Source of the DNA: Mesorhizobium sp. GbtcB19
Lineage (GTDB): Bacteria > Pseudomonadota > Alphaproteobacteria > Rhizobiales > Rhizobiaceae
Direction of reading: 5' to 3'
Assembly: GCF_019091085.1 (NCBI RefSeq)
Contig: NZ_JAGXJY010000005.1
Coordinates: forward strand, 124,001-188,000
DNA length: 64,000 nucleotides
The notes under the pieces are model-generated. The model was not told where the DNA came from. It did not search any database and saw only the letters and a list, made by a program, of their open reading frames with translations. Below are positions 44,913 through 54,581 of this stretch, piece by piece (position 1 is the first letter of the stretch; each line of letters begins with the position of its first letter). Position numbers and translations under genes: made by a program.

Positions 44913-46023
44913 GCGGGTCCAATCCGAGCGCACACAGGGCGATCGCACGATGATCGACATCCGCGACGTCACCCGCAGCTACGGATCGTTCAAGGCGCTG
45001 GACAACGCCTCGCTGGCGATCCACGAGGGCGAGTTCTTCTCGCTGCTCGGTCCCTCCGGCTGCGGCAAGACCACGCTCTTGCGCATGATCGCCGGCTTCG
45101 ACACGCCGACCAGCGGCTCGATCGCCGTCGACGGCCAGCCGATGGACGGCATTCCGGCCAACCGGCGGCCGACCAACATGGTCTTCCAGAGCTACGCCAT
45201 CTTCCCGCATCTCAATGTCGAGCAGAACGTCGCCTATGGGCTGAAGCGGCTGAGGCTCGACGCCGGCGAGGAAAAGCGCCGCGTCGAGGAGGCGCTGGCG
45301 CAGGTGTCGCTGACCGGCCTCGGCAAGCGCCGCGCCACCGAGCTCTCCGGCGGCCAGCGCCAGCGCGTCGCGCTCGCCCGCGCGCTGGTCATGCGGCCCA
45401 AGGTGTTGCTGCTCGATGAGCCGCTCTCGGCGCTCGACAAGAAATTGCGCGAGCAGATGCAGGTCGAGTTGCGCCGGCTGCAGCAGGCGGTCGGCATCAC
45501 CTTCGTTCTGGTCACTCATGACCAGTACGAGGCCCTTGCCATGTCGGACCGCATCGCCGTGATGTTCGGCGGCCGCATCGCGCAGGTCGCCTCGCCCAAG
45601 GAGATCTACCAGCGCCCGGTCAACCGCCAGGTGGCCGACTTCCTTGGCGGCATGAATTTCGTCAAAGCCGAGATCGTCGAGGAGAACGGCGCCTCGCTGG
45701 TGCTCGACACGCTGGGTTTCGGCCGTGTGAAGACCGACAAGCCGAAGGCTTTCGTGCGCAATGGCGGCAACGCGACACTCGGCATCCGCCCGGAGCGGCT
45801 GCGCGTTTTGTGGGACAATGCGACGGCGAAGTTCGAGGTCGCCGGCAAGGTCGTCGAGCGCCACTATTTCGGCGAGATCACCCATCTGATCGTCGAGATA
45901 CCGGGGCTGGAAAAGCCGCTCTCGGTGACCGAGACCAACGATTTCGGCGCCGATGACATCCCGGTCGGCACCTCGATCCGCCTCGCCTACGACCCCGAGG
46001 CCTTGGTGGCGATGGCCGACTGA
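44905..46023 (+). CDS. ABC transporter ATP-binding protein, polyamine type (PotA-like)
   Basis: ATG 44905 has GGGAGG upstream, and a second ATG at 44950 is possible. The 372-aa protein has Walker A (GPSGCGKTT), the Q-loop, signature LSGGQRQRVALARAL, Walker B (LLLDEPLSALD) and a C-terminal TOBE domain. It energises import by the two permeases. Its 3' end overlaps the convergent flavoprotein gene by 37 bp. Confidence 0.94.
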   Translation: MLERVQSERTQGDRTMIDIRDVTRSYGSFKALDNASLAIHEGEFFSLLGPSGCGKTTLLRMIAGFDTPTSGSIAVDGQPMDGIPANRRPTNMVFQSYAIFPHLNVEQNVAYGLKRLRLDAGEEKRRVEEALAQVSLTGLGKRRATELSGGQRQRVALARALVMRPKVLLLDEPLSALDKKLREQMQVELRRLQQAVGITFVLVTHDQYEALAMSDRIAVMFGGRIAQVASPKEIYQRPVNRQVADFLGGMNFVKAEIVEENGASLVLDTLGFGRVKTDKPKAFVRNGGNATLGIRPERLRVLWDNATAKFEVAGKVVERHYFGEITHLIVEIPGLEKPLSVTETNDFGADDIPVGTSIRLAYDPEALVAMAD

Positions 46024-47285
46024 ATCTTGGCCGCCGCGATGCGCCCCGCCACGATGGCGCCTTCGACATAGCCCGGGAAAGACGGCGAGACTTCCGAAGC
46101 GGCGAAATAGACCGGCGGCGCGCCGGTGAGGATAATGCGCTCGGCATTGCGAGTCGTCACATCGACGATGAGATCGCTATAGGCGCCGCCGCTCCAGCGG
46201 TCCTGCGTCCAGTCGCGCGCGCTGAAATCGAGGACATTGGCGGCCTGCGGGCCAAGTGCCTCCACGAGCCTTGCCGTAACCTCGGCGCGCAGCGCCGTCT
46301 CATCGAGCGGATGCCAGCGCAGCGCCAGAGGCCCGCCGACAAAGACGACCAGAGCGGCATGGTCGGCATCCTTGCTGGCGTCGCAGGCGAACAGCCCAGG
46401 CTGGTCGCGCCACATGACCATGCCGCACAGGTCACGCTCGCGCCAGAAGGGGCTGGCATAGCGCACCAGGATCTTGATCACCGCGCCGCTCTCCCAGACG
46501 CCGAGCGCTTTTGCAAGCTCGGCAGGCAAGGCAGGCGCGAAGTCGAGTTTCGCGGCCGTCGCCGGCGGCAGGGCAAGCAGCGCCGAGCGCGCTTCGATGA
46601 CGCCGCGGGTCGAGACGACGCGAACGCCTTGCGGCCCGTGCTCGATCCGCGTCGCGGCCTTGCCGAGCCGCAGCCGGTCGGCGAGATCGCCGGCCAGATC
46701 GTCGGCCAGCGACTGCATGGTCTCGCGCAGAAAATACTGCAGCTCGAACACCTCATTGGTGATGCGGCGATCATTGTCGATCAGGTACCACAGCGGCACC
46801 TTGTCCAGCGCCAGGCACCAAAGGCCCTCGATCATCGACCGGAACGCGGCCTTGGCGTCGGCCGTGTCCTTCTGGCGCTCGAGCCATGTCGCCACGGTCA
46901 ATCCGGCGATCGAAGCATCGTCCGGCTCGATCCTGTTCATGCGCTCGCGGATCGCCATCGCGACCTGATAGGTCCGCTCTGCCGCCTCGGCCGACATCCA
47001 CGGATGGGTGATGAACTCGCCTTCGATATAGGTCTCGACGAAGGTCTTGCCGCGCGCCTTGGCCAGCGCCATCAGCTCAGGCATGTCCTGGCAAAGGAAT
47101 TGCCCGCCGCTGTCGATCAGCTCGCCAAGTCCGTTCGGCCTCGCTTCCACGCGTCCGCCGGCCCGGTCGCGTGCTTCGAGCACAAGGAAATCGATGCCGG
47201 CGCGCTTCAATTCGAGCGCGGCCGACAGGCCGGTGAAGCCGGCGCCGACGATGACGACGTCGGTTCTTTCAATGATGCTGCTCAA
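45987..47285 (-). CDS. flavin monoamine oxidase-like FAD-dependent oxidoreductase
   Basis: The 432-aa protein has an N-terminal dinucleotide fold (DVVIVGAGFTGLSAALEL) followed by GG motif RAGGRVEA. A C-terminal FAD-contact strand (SFPGYVEGAIVAGRIAA) completes the amine oxidase (MAO/PAO) pattern. It would oxidise an amine to an imine or aldehyde with H2O2 release. It overlaps the binding-protein gene by 4 bp, so it is co-expressed with the importer component. Confidence 0.88.
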   Translation of the reverse strand: MSSIIERTDVVIVGAGFTGLSAALELKRAGIDFLVLEARDRAGGRVEARPNGLGELIDSGGQFLCQDMPELMALAKARGKTFVETYIEGEFITHPWMSAEAAERTYQVAMAIRERMNRIEPDDASIAGLTVATWLERQKDTADAKAAFRSMIEGLWCLALDKVPLWYLIDNDRRITNEVFELQYFLRETMQSLADDLAGDLADRLRLGKAATRIEHGPQGVRVVSTRGVIEARSALLALPPATAAKLDFAPALPAELAKALGVWESGAVIKILVRYASPFWRERDLCGMVMWRDQPGLFACDASKDADHAALVVFVGGPLALRWHPLDETALRAEVTARLVEALGPQAANVLDFSARDWTQDRWSGGAYSDLIVDVTTRNAERIILTGAPPVYFAASEVSPSFPGYVEGAIVAGRIAAAKIQSAIATKASGS

Positions 47286-48358
47286 TAGCCGGCCTTGATC
47301 TTCTCGAACTCGGCGACCATGCGCTGCTTCAGGTCCGGCGCCACCGGCTGCTGGAACAGCGTCTTGTCGAGGAATTTGTCGAGATTGTCGAAGCCGCGAT
47401 CGCTCAGCAGCTTCTGGTCCATCGCCGCCATGCCGGCGCTGTTGCCGTGACCGTAGCCGAAGGTCTTCACCATATACTCCGAAACACCCGGCGCGTTGAC
47501 CGCGCTCAGGAAATCATAGGCCTGGTCGAGCTTGCCCGGCGCATCCTTGAGCAGCACATAGCCGCACACCCAGGTCGAAATGCCTTCCTTGGTGTCGCGG
47601 TTCATGGCGATCGGCATGCCCTGCCCTTTCAGCGTCACATAGGTCTCGTTCCAGCCCCAGACCAGGTCGACTTCGTTGCCGGTGAAAGCCTGGTTGAGGT
47701 CGGTGTCGTCGGTCCAGTAGAAACGGACATTCTTGTGCACGTCGCGCAGGAAAGCGGAAGCCTGCTTGAACTGCTCGTCCGTCATCCTGGTCCAGTCCTT
47801 CAGCCCGATCACCAGGCTTGCCAGCGCATAGGCGTCGTCGACATTGTCGCCGATGGTGACGCGGCCCTTGAACTTCGGGTCGGCGAAGATCTTCAGCGAC
47901 TGCGCCTCGTCGGCCGTCACCTTGTCGGTACGGTAGAGCAGCGAGGTGTTGCCCCAGTCGAAAGGCATGAACCAGGCCTTGCCGTCGGCGGTAGTAGTGA
48001 GATCCTTCATCGCCATGATGCCTGGATTGAGGTCCTTCCAGCCGGCGATCTTCGACGTGTCCAGCGGCTGCAAGAGACCGGCCTCGCGCCACTTCACCAC
48101 GCTTTGCGAGCAGGGATGCGCGATATCGGCCTTGAAGCCGGCGCGCATTTTCTCGAACGCCTCGTCCTCGTCGCCGAAGAAGGCGAAGGTCGGCTCGGCG
48201 CCATGTTTGGCGGTATAGGCCGGATGCAATAGCGGATCCTCGTAACCCGACCAATCGAAGACGACGAGGTCGCCGCCGCCTTCGGCAAGCGCATAGGCGG
48301 TGCCGGCGCCGATCGTGACGACAGCGGCAAGGACAAGGCGGCGAAGCATGGATGTCAT
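47282..48358 (-). CDS. ABC transporter substrate-binding protein, polyamine type (copy 1)
   Basis: The 358-aa protein has a signal peptide (MTSMLRRLVLAAVVTIGAG) and a PotD/PotF-like fold (DLVVFDWSGYEDP; STWVCGYVLLKDAPG). The ATG at 48349 is an alternative start. It is paralogous to the next gene along the whole length (shared WSGYEDP, HPCSQSVVKWREAG and a C-terminal FEKIKAGY). It delivers substrate to the permease pair. Confidence 0.92.
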   Translation of the reverse strand: MTSMLRRLVLAAVVTIGAGTAYALAEGGGDLVVFDWSGYEDPLLHPAYTAKHGAEPTFAFFGDEDEAFEKMRAGFKADIAHPCSQSVVKWREAGLLQPLDTSKIAGWKDLNPGIMAMKDLTTTADGKAWFMPFDWGNTSLLYRTDKVTADEAQSLKIFADPKFKGRVTIGDNVDDAYALASLVIGLKDWTRMTDEQFKQASAFLRDVHKNVRFYWTDDTDLNQAFTGNEVDLVWGWNETYVTLKGQGMPIAMNRDTKEGISTWVCGYVLLKDAPGKLDQAYDFLSAVNAPGVSEYMVKTFGYGHGNSAGMAAMDQKLLSDRGFDNLDKFLDKTLFQQPVAPDLKQRMVAEFEKIKAGY

Positions 48359-48473
48359 GGCGCGAGAACTCCCCCATCGCGGGCGCATCGGGGAGGTTAG
48401 GAGAATTCCCGGCCTTTGGCGAGCCCGCTCACTTTGCTCTGCCTGGCAGGTGAGCGGGCCGCTGAAATTCGGC

Positions 48474-49556
48474 TCAATAGCCGGCTTTGATCTTCTCGAA
48501 CTCGGCGATCATCTTCAGCTTGAGTTCCGAGGGCAGCGGCTGCTGGAACAGCGTCTTGTCGACCCACTTTTCCACATTGTCGTAGCCCTTTTCCTTCAGG
48601 ATCGCCGGGTCGACGCCGGCCATGCCCTTGGCGTTGGCCTGGCCGTAGCCCCAGTCCTTGACCAGCGTCTTGGCGACTTCGGGATCGTTGACGGCATTGA
48701 GATAGTCATAGGCCTTGTCGATGTTGCCCGGCGCGTCCTTGAACAGCACGTAGCCGCACACCCAGGTCGAGATGCCCTCGTCGGTGTCCTTCTTGGACTT
48801 GATCGGCACGCCGGCCTTGACCGACTGCACCGTCGCATCGTTCCAGGCCCAGGCGAGGTCGACTTCGCCGCCGGAAAGCAGTTGCACGATGTCGGTCGTG
48901 TCGGTCCAGTAGGAGCGCACATTCTTGTGCACCTGGCGCAGGAAGTCGGACGCCTGCTTGAACTGGTCGTCCGTCATCTTGGTCCAGTCCTTGAGCCCGA
49001 TGGCGAGGCTGGCCAGCGCATAGGCGTCGTCGACATTGTCGCCGATCGAGACTCTGCCCTTGTATTTCGGATCGGCGAACACCTTCAGCGACTGCACGTC
49101 CTTTTCGGAAATCTTGTCGGAATTGTAGGTGAGCTGGGTGTCGCCCCAATCCCACGGCATGAACCAGGCCTTGCCGTCGGAGGTCGTGGCGAGGTCCTTC
49201 ATCGCCATGATGCCGGGATTGAGATCCTTCCAGCCGGCGATCTTCGAGGTGTCGAGCGGCTGCAGCAGGCCAGCCTCACGCCACTTCACCACGCTCTGCG
49301 AGCAGGGATGGCCGATATCGGACTTGAAGCCGGAGCGGATCTTCTCGAACGCCTCGTCCTCGTCGCCGAAGAAGGCGAAGGTCGGCGAGTCGCCGTTCTT
49401 CTCGACATATTTGCCGTGGAAGCTCGGATCTTCGTAGCCGGACCAGTCGAACACGATCAGGTCCTTGTCGGCGGCGACGGCGAACGCTGCCGCCGAGGCC
49501 GCGAGCGCGCCGCCAAGCGCCAGGGTCAAAGTCATACGTCGGCTAAGATTTTTCAT
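48474..49556 (-). CDS. ABC transporter substrate-binding protein, polyamine type (copy 2)
   Basis: The 360-aa protein has a signal peptide (MKNLSRRMTLTLALGGALA) and the same conserved blocks as copy 1, from which it differs at many positions. Differences in the presumed binding region (WTDTTDIVQLLSGGEVDLAWAWND against WTDDTDLNQAFTGNEVDLVW) suggest different ligand preference. It precedes copy 1 in the same orientation by 115 bp. Confidence 0.92.
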   Translation of the reverse strand: MKNLSRRMTLTLALGGALAASAAAFAVAADKDLIVFDWSGYEDPSFHGKYVEKNGDSPTFAFFGDEDEAFEKIRSGFKSDIGHPCSQSVVKWREAGLLQPLDTSKIAGWKDLNPGIMAMKDLATTSDGKAWFMPWDWGDTQLTYNSDKISEKDVQSLKVFADPKYKGRVSIGDNVDDAYALASLAIGLKDWTKMTDDQFKQASDFLRQVHKNVRSYWTDTTDIVQLLSGGEVDLAWAWNDATVQSVKAGVPIKSKKDTDEGISTWVCGYVLFKDAPGNIDKAYDYLNAVNDPEVAKTLVKDWGYGQANAKGMAGVDPAILKEKGYDNVEKWVDKTLFQQPLPSELKLKMIAEFEKIKAGY

Positions 49557-49604
49557 GCGGTTCCATCCTCTTTTGATCTTGCCGGTCTTGTGGGCCGGCT
49601 GTTG

Positions 49605-50291
49605 CTATCCGTAATGCTTCGGGAAAGCGGCGGCCAAAAATGCGTTGGCCGCCTGCAAGGCCGTTTCGCGCGTGGTGTCCTCCGTGCCCATCATCAGCCG
49701 CAGCCACAGGCCCTCGAGCATGGCGCTGAGCGCCAGCGCCATCACCTGCGGGTCATAGGCATAAGAGCCGCTCTCTTTGAGCGCCGCGCAGAGATCGATG
49801 AAGACTTGCTGGTAGTAATTGTCGCGCGAGCTGCTCAGCGCCTGGTAGGTCGGCCGCGACTTGGCCTCACCCCAGAAGGCCAGCCATGCCGCGAGCTTGC
49901 GCTTGTTGCAGATCGAGCGGTCGAAATCGGCCCAGACCAGATACTGCAGCTGCCTGGCCGGATCGTCGCCGGCCTTCTGCAAGGCGGTGCGCCAATGCGC
50001 CGAATACTCATCATACATGTGCTGCAGCGTGGCGATCAGCAGCTTTTCCTTGCTCTCGAAATGGAAGTTGACGATGCCGCGCGACAGGCCGGCGCCGTCG
50101 GCCACATCCGCCATCGTCGTTTCGGCGTAGCCGCGCTTGGCCAGTGAATCGATCGTCGCCTCGATCAGCTGCAGCTGCCGGACCTCTTTAGAGGCCTTGC
50201 GGCCGCGCTTTTCGGCCTCGCCTTTTTGCGCCGTTTCGGAGAGAGCATCGCTCGCCGCTGCAGTCTTCATGGGTGTGACGGTCTCCAGCAT
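49605..50291 (-). CDS. BetI-like TetR family regulator
   Basis: The 228-aa protein has an extended basic N-terminus (EKRGRKASKEVRQLQLIEAT), then a helix-turn-helix (MADVADGAGLSRGIVNFHFESKEKLL). The C-terminal ligand domain resembles BetI, including RKLAAWLAFWGEA. BetI represses choline-betaine genes and is released by choline. Its position inside the amine gene cluster, and the local palindromes of BetI-like form, suggest that it controls them. Confidence 0.88.
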   Translation of the reverse strand: MLETVTPMKTAAASDALSETAQKGEAEKRGRKASKEVRQLQLIEATIDSLAKRGYAETTMADVADGAGLSRGIVNFHFESKEKLLIATLQHMYDEYSAHWRTALQKAGDDPARQLQYLVWADFDRSICNKRKLAAWLAFWGEAKSRPTYQALSSSRDNYYQQVFIDLCAALKESGSYAYDPQVMALALSAMLEGLWLRLMMGTEDTTRETALQAANAFLAAAFPKHYG

Positions 50292-50297
50292 TGCCGG

Positions 50298-51092
50298 CTA
50301 TCCAACCGGCTTCCAACCGCGCAGATGAGTGGGGCGGTGCTCGCCACTGTCAAGCACCTTCTGCATCGCCTCCCAGGTCTTGATGTTCTTGTCGACATAG
50401 GCCGCGCCGACCGCCGCCGCGGCCCGGGCGTAGAGAGGTCCTCTTAGCCGTGCGAGTTCCTCCCGCGCGACCTCGCGGTACCATGGATTGCGGTCGCGGA
50501 TGGTGATGTCGGTAAAGCCCGCGCGGCGCATCGCTTCGGCGTAGCGTGCAGGCGAGGCCATCGCGAAGGACAGGCCCTCGGCCGCGACATAGGCCTTCAT
50601 CTGAGCCGACGGCTCGCCGTCATGTCCAATCATCCAGTTCGATGCCGCAAATACTCCGCCGGGCCTGAGCACGCGAAAAATCTCGGCGAACAGTGCGTCC
50701 TTGTCCGGCACATGCAGCAGCGCGTCCTTGGAGAACACGACATCGAAGGAAGCGTCCGGGAATGGCAGCGGCCCAGGCGGCGCCTGGACGAAGCTGACTC
50801 GATCCTCGAGACCTTGCCTGGCCGCCCCTCGCCTTGCCTTCTCGATCACTGGCCTTTCGACGTCGAAGCCGGTGGCGCGAGCCGCACCGTGCGTTGCCAC
50901 CAGATGCAGCGTGATGCCGCCGGCGCCGCAGCCGATGTCGAGGATCGTCTTACCCTTGAGCGAAAGGCCCTCGACCACGCGGTCGACTTCTTCCGGACCG
51001 CCCGGCGACAGGTAGCCTTCGCCCCACAGCGCTTCGAGGAAGCGAATGGCCGTGTCGTCATATTCCGGCTCGGCGTCAGCCGTCTCGATCAT
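50298..51092 (-). CDS. class I SAM-dependent methyltransferase, phosphoethanolamine N-methyltransferase-like
   Basis: The 264-aa protein has the SAM motif [15 protein letters not shown] and an acidic motif II (GFDVE). The order [15 protein letters not shown], then DIGCGAGG, then [16 protein letters not shown] strongly recalls PMT enzymes that methylate phosphoethanolamine. It ends six bases after the TetR start, so the two may be co-transcribed. It could methylate an amine in the opposite sense to the demethylases around it. The exact acceptor is unknown. Confidence 0.8.
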   Translation of the reverse strand: MIETADAEPEYDDTAIRFLEALWGEGYLSPGGPEEVDRVVEGLSLKGKTILDIGCGAGGITLHLVATHGAARATGFDVERPVIEKARRGAARQGLEDRVSFVQAPPGPLPFPDASFDVVFSKDALLHVPDKDALFAEIFRVLRPGGVFAASNWMIGHDGEPSAQMKAYVAAEGLSFAMASPARYAEAMRRAGFTDITIRDRNPWYREVAREELARLRGPLYARAAAAVGAAYVDKNIKTWEAMQKVLDSGEHRPTHLRGWKPVG

Positions 51093-51180
51093 CGGATCTT
51101 CAACCCCAAATGCCGATGTGGATCAGTCCAGAAATCAAGGCAAAGCCTAGCGCATCAACAGGAAAACGCAACACCATTTG

Positions 51181-51196
51181 TTGAACATTCATTCAA
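51181..51196. promoter_or_regulatory. TetR-type operator 3 (flavoprotein/GcvT operon, methyltransferase)
   Basis: TTGAACATTCATTCAA lies between the divergent methyltransferase (89 bp) and flavoprotein (153 bp) genes and matches the 16-bp form seen at 39382, 42975 and 59451. Confidence 0.75.
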
Positions 51197-51258
51197 TATG
51201 GCTGGACAAAAAACCGTGATCCGTGCCAAATTCGAGCAATCAGGGAACCAACGGCACC

Positions 51259-51325
51259 GAGCAATTCCAGGAAAAGTGTGAAGCGGCTTTCCGTCCGGAA
51301 TTGCGTAAAAACAAGAAGATAGGGC
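51259..51325. repeat. family A palindromic repeat, copy 5 (truncated)
   Basis: The first hairpin and linker are intact (GAGCAATTCCAGGAAAAG...GGAATTGCGTAAAAACAAG), but the second hairpin is lost after GATAGGGCG. It lies in the 5' region of the first flavoprotein gene, downstream of operator 3 and so probably in its leader. Confidence 0.75.
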
Positions 51326-51348
51326 GGCGAAATGGAGGGTGAGCGCGC

Positions 51349-52968
51349 ATGAAGGCATGGGACGCGATCGTCATCGGCGGTGGCCACAACGGCCTGGTCA
51401 ATGCCTGTTACCTGCAGCGCGCCGGGCTGGACGTACTAGTCGTCGAGAAGAACGACTGGGTCGGCGGCGCCGCCACCAGCCGCGAGCTGACGCCGGGCTT
51501 CCTCTACTCCAACTGCTCCTATGTCTGCTCGCTGTTCAGGCCCGAGATCATGCGCGATCTGGAGTTGCCGCGCTTCGGCCTGCAGGTGATCTCCTATGAA
51601 GGCGGCGCCGTGTTCACCCGCGACGGCGACTACCTCGCCAACTACCGCGACCACGACGCGCATCGCCGCGAGTTCGCCCGCTTCTCCAAGCGCGACGCCG
51701 AGGCTTATGACCGCTATTCGCGCGACGTCACGAGGCAGTGCCGCTTCATCCAGCCGCTCTTGATGCGCACCGCGCCTGACCCAACCAGTTTCAAGCCGCG
51801 CGACCTCGGCGAACTACTTTATCTCGGTAAGAAATTTGCCGGTCTCACCGCCGAGGAGATGGCGCTGACCCTGCGCTTCTGGACGATGTCGATCTCCGAC
51901 TTCCTCGACGAGTATTTCGAAACCGACGTCATCAAGGCGAATTTCGCGCTCTCCGGCATCATCGGCACGGCGCTCGGGCCGATGTCGCCTGGCACCGCCT
52001 ATGTGCTGCTGCACCATTATATGGGCGAGGTCGACGGCTCGGTCGGCGCCTGGGGCTATGCACGCGGCGGCATGGGCGCCGTCACCAAGGCGCTGGCCGC
52101 CTCCTTCAAGGCTTCCGGCGGCACCATCCGCACCGGCGCCGAGGTCGACCATGTGCTGATCAGGAATGGCAAGGCGAAGGGCGTGGTGCTCGCCGGCGGC
52201 GAGGAGATTTATGGCAAGCTCGTCATCTCCAACGCCGACGTCAAACGCACCTTCCTGAAGCTGGTCGAGGAGAAGGAGCTGCCCGACATCTTCCTGCGCC
52301 GTGTCAGGAATTTCAAAATTCGCGGTTCGTCCGGCAAGGTCAACATCGCGCTCGATTCGCTCCCCGAATTCCCGGCTTTGCCGAAGAACTCGCCGGTCTA
52401 TCGCGCCGACATGCACTTCACCGATTCCATCGAACGCATGGAGCGCGGCTATGACGATTGGAAGGCCGGGCGCTGGTCGGCCGACCCCTTCCTCGACATG
52501 ATGATCCCGACCACGCTCGACCCGACCATGGCGCCGCCGGGCAAGCATTTCATGAGCTGCTTCGTGCAATACGCGCCGCCCAAGATAGATGGTCGCGATT
52601 GGACCGATGCCGACCGCGACGGCTTTGCCGAAAGCGTGATCTCCCAGATCGCCGAATATTCACCCGGCTTCCGCGACCGCATCGTCCATATGGAGGTGCG
52701 CACGCCGCGCGAGATCGAGGCCGAGGTCGGCCTCACCGAAGGCAACATCTTTCAGGGCGAGCTCACCTTCGACCAGTTGCTGTTCAACCGCCCGGTGCCG
52801 GGTTACGCGCAATACCGCTCGGCGGTCGGCGGGCTCTATATGTGCGGCTCCTCCACCCATCCGGGCGGCGGCGTCATGGGCGCGCCCGGACGCAATGCCG
52901 CCGCCGAGATCCTGCGCGATCTCGCCAAGCCAACCCTGCATATGAGCCCCGCCCATGACGTCATCTGA
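51349..52968 (+). CDS. NAD(P)/FAD-dependent oxidoreductase, CrtI-like (copy 1)
   Basis: The 539-aa protein has the FAD dinucleotide motif IVIGGGHNGLVNACYL, a GG-motif (WVGGAATSRE) and a C-terminal GGGVMGAPGRNAA, as in phytoene desaturase-like or CrtO-like enzymes. GGAGGGTGAGC precedes the ATG. No carotenoid genes are near, and family members also oxidise amines or other small compounds. It overlaps the next gene by 14 bp. Confidence 0.88.
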   Translation: MKAWDAIVIGGGHNGLVNACYLQRAGLDVLVVEKNDWVGGAATSRELTPGFLYSNCSYVCSLFRPEIMRDLELPRFGLQVISYEGGAVFTRDGDYLANYRDHDAHRREFARFSKRDAEAYDRYSRDVTRQCRFIQPLLMRTAPDPTSFKPRDLGELLYLGKKFAGLTAEEMALTLRFWTMSISDFLDEYFETDVIKANFALSGIIGTALGPMSPGTAYVLLHHYMGEVDGSVGAWGYARGGMGAVTKALAASFKASGGTIRTGAEVDHVLIRNGKAKGVVLAGGEEIYGKLVISNADVKRTFLKLVEEKELPDIFLRRVRNFKIRGSSGKVNIALDSLPEFPALPKNSPVYRADMHFTDSIERMERGYDDWKAGRWSADPFLDMMIPTTLDPTMAPPGKHFMSCFVQYAPPKIDGRDWTDADRDGFAESVISQIAEYSPGFRDRIVHMEVRTPREIEAEVGLTEGNIFQGELTFDQLLFNRPVPGYAQYRSAVGGLYMCGSSTHPGGGVMGAPGRNAAAEILRDLAKPTLHMSPAHDVI

Positions 52969-54529
52969 TTTGAACTGGGACGCCATCGTCATCGGCGGCG
53001 GCCATAACGGCCTCGTCGCCGCCGCGACGCTGGCCAAGTCCGGCCGCAAGGTGCTGCTGCTCGAGGCCGGCAACGAGGTCGGCGGCGCCGCGCGCACCGA
53101 GGAATTCGCACCGGGCTTCCGCGTATCGGCCGTCGCCCATCTGCTCAACCGTCTCCATCCCGATGTGGTGAAGACGCTGGAGCTGGAGCGCCACGGGCTG
53201 AAGGTCGAGCGTGGCGATTTCGTGCCCTCGATCGCCTTGTCGAAGGATGGTCCGCTGGTGCTGCACGGCGCCTATGGCGAGGTGCTGACCGGGGCCAGCC
53301 CCTCCGAGCAATCCGCCTGGCAGGAGCTGCGCGCGCAACTGCTGCGCTACGCCGGCATTCTGAAACCGTTCCTGTCGCGCCGCCCGCTGGATCTCGGCGG
53401 CATGTCGCTCGCCGAGATGACCGGTCTCGGCCAGACGGCGCTGGCGCTGAAGCGGCTCGGCAAGGAAGACATGCGCGACTTCCTGCGTGTGCTTCTGATG
53501 AATGTCTACGACCTGCTGGATGAGCAGTTGTCCGACAACAGGCTGAAGGGCCTGCTTGCTTTCGACGCAACGCTCGGCTCGCATCTTGGGCCGCGCTCGC
53601 CGACCTCGCTGCTCGGTCTCTATTACCGGCTGGCCGGCGAGATCGGCGGCCTCGCCGGCGCGCAGATACAGCCGAAAGGCGGCATGGGCGCGGTGGTCGC
53701 CGCCATCCGCGCGGCGGCGGAAAAGGCTGGGGTTTCGATCCGCCCCGCATCGCTGGTTGCCAAGGTCATCGTCGAGAAGGGCCGCGCCGTCGGCGTCGTC
53801 ACGCAGAGCGGCGAGACGCTGCGCGCCAGGACCGTCGTTTCCGCGATCAACCCGGCGACGACCATTCTCGACCTCGTCGGTCCGCGCGAGGTCGACACAG
53901 GCTTCGTGCGCAAGGTGAAAAACATCCGCATGAAGGGCGATGCGGCCAAGCTGCATCTGGCGCTCGACCGGCCGCCGCAATTTACCGGCGTCGACGCCGC
54001 CGGCCACAGGGGCCGCCTCGTCATCGCGCCCTCGCCAGACCATGTCGAGCGCGCCTTCAACCCGTCGAAATATGGCGAGTTCTCGCCCGAGCCGGTGATG
54101 GAGATCACGCTGCCCAGCCTCGTCGATCCATCGCTTGCGCCGTCCGACGCCTGCGTGCTCTCGGCCGTTGTGCAATACGCGCCCTATGCGCTGAAAGAAG
54201 GCTGGGCCGCCGGCAAGCCGAAATTCCTCAAGGCGATCATGGGTGAGCTCGAAACTTATTCGCCTGGCATCGGCGCCACGGTGCGCCATGCAGAGCTGTT
54301 GACCCCGGCCGACATCGAGGCGCGTTACCGCATGCCCGGCGGCCATTGGCACCATGGCGAATTGCAGGCCGACCAGATGCTCATGTCGCGGCCGGTTTCC
54401 GGCTGGTCGGGCTACGACACGCCGCTCGAAGGACTGTTCCTCGCCGGCGCCGGCTCGCATCCCGGCGGCGGCATCTCCGGCGCGCCCGGCCTCAACGCCG
54501 CGCGCCGCATCATCGCGATGAGGGCCTAG
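52955..54529 (+). CDS. NAD(P)/FAD-dependent oxidoreductase, CrtI-like (copy 2)
   Basis: The 524-aa protein has the same layout as copy 1 (IVIGGGHNGLVAAATLA, EVGGAARTEEF, GGGISGAPGLNAA). The two are diverged tandem paralogs that may form a heteromeric enzyme or act in sequence. It starts inside the end of copy 1, so the pair is translationally coupled. The reaction is unknown. Confidence 0.88.
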   Translation: MTSSDLNWDAIVIGGGHNGLVAAATLAKSGRKVLLLEAGNEVGGAARTEEFAPGFRVSAVAHLLNRLHPDVVKTLELERHGLKVERGDFVPSIALSKDGPLVLHGAYGEVLTGASPSEQSAWQELRAQLLRYAGILKPFLSRRPLDLGGMSLAEMTGLGQTALALKRLGKEDMRDFLRVLLMNVYDLLDEQLSDNRLKGLLAFDATLGSHLGPRSPTSLLGLYYRLAGEIGGLAGAQIQPKGGMGAVVAAIRAAAEKAGVSIRPASLVAKVIVEKGRAVGVVTQSGETLRARTVVSAINPATTILDLVGPREVDTGFVRKVKNIRMKGDAAKLHLALDRPPQFTGVDAAGHRGRLVIAPSPDHVERAFNPSKYGEFSPEPVMEITLPSLVDPSLAPSDACVLSAVVQYAPYALKEGWAAGKPKFLKAIMGELETYSPGIGATVRHAELLTPADIEARYRMPGGHWHHGELQADQMLMSRPVSGWSGYDTPLEGLFLAGAGSHPGGGISGAPGLNAARRIIAMRA

Positions 54530-54581
54530 GTATGTTTTTGCAAATCGCTGAAGTTGCGCTCTACGGCGAAGGAACGCCGTC

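Noticed and set aside
49605..50291. Naming the TetR gene betI and the cluster a choline-betaine operon
   Set aside because: No betA or betB genes are present, and the importer looks polyamine-like, so only BetI-like is justified.
51349..54529. Carotenoid desaturase operon
   Set aside because: No phytoene synthase or other carotenoid genes nearby. The neighbouring GcvT-like enzyme and operator point to another substrate.
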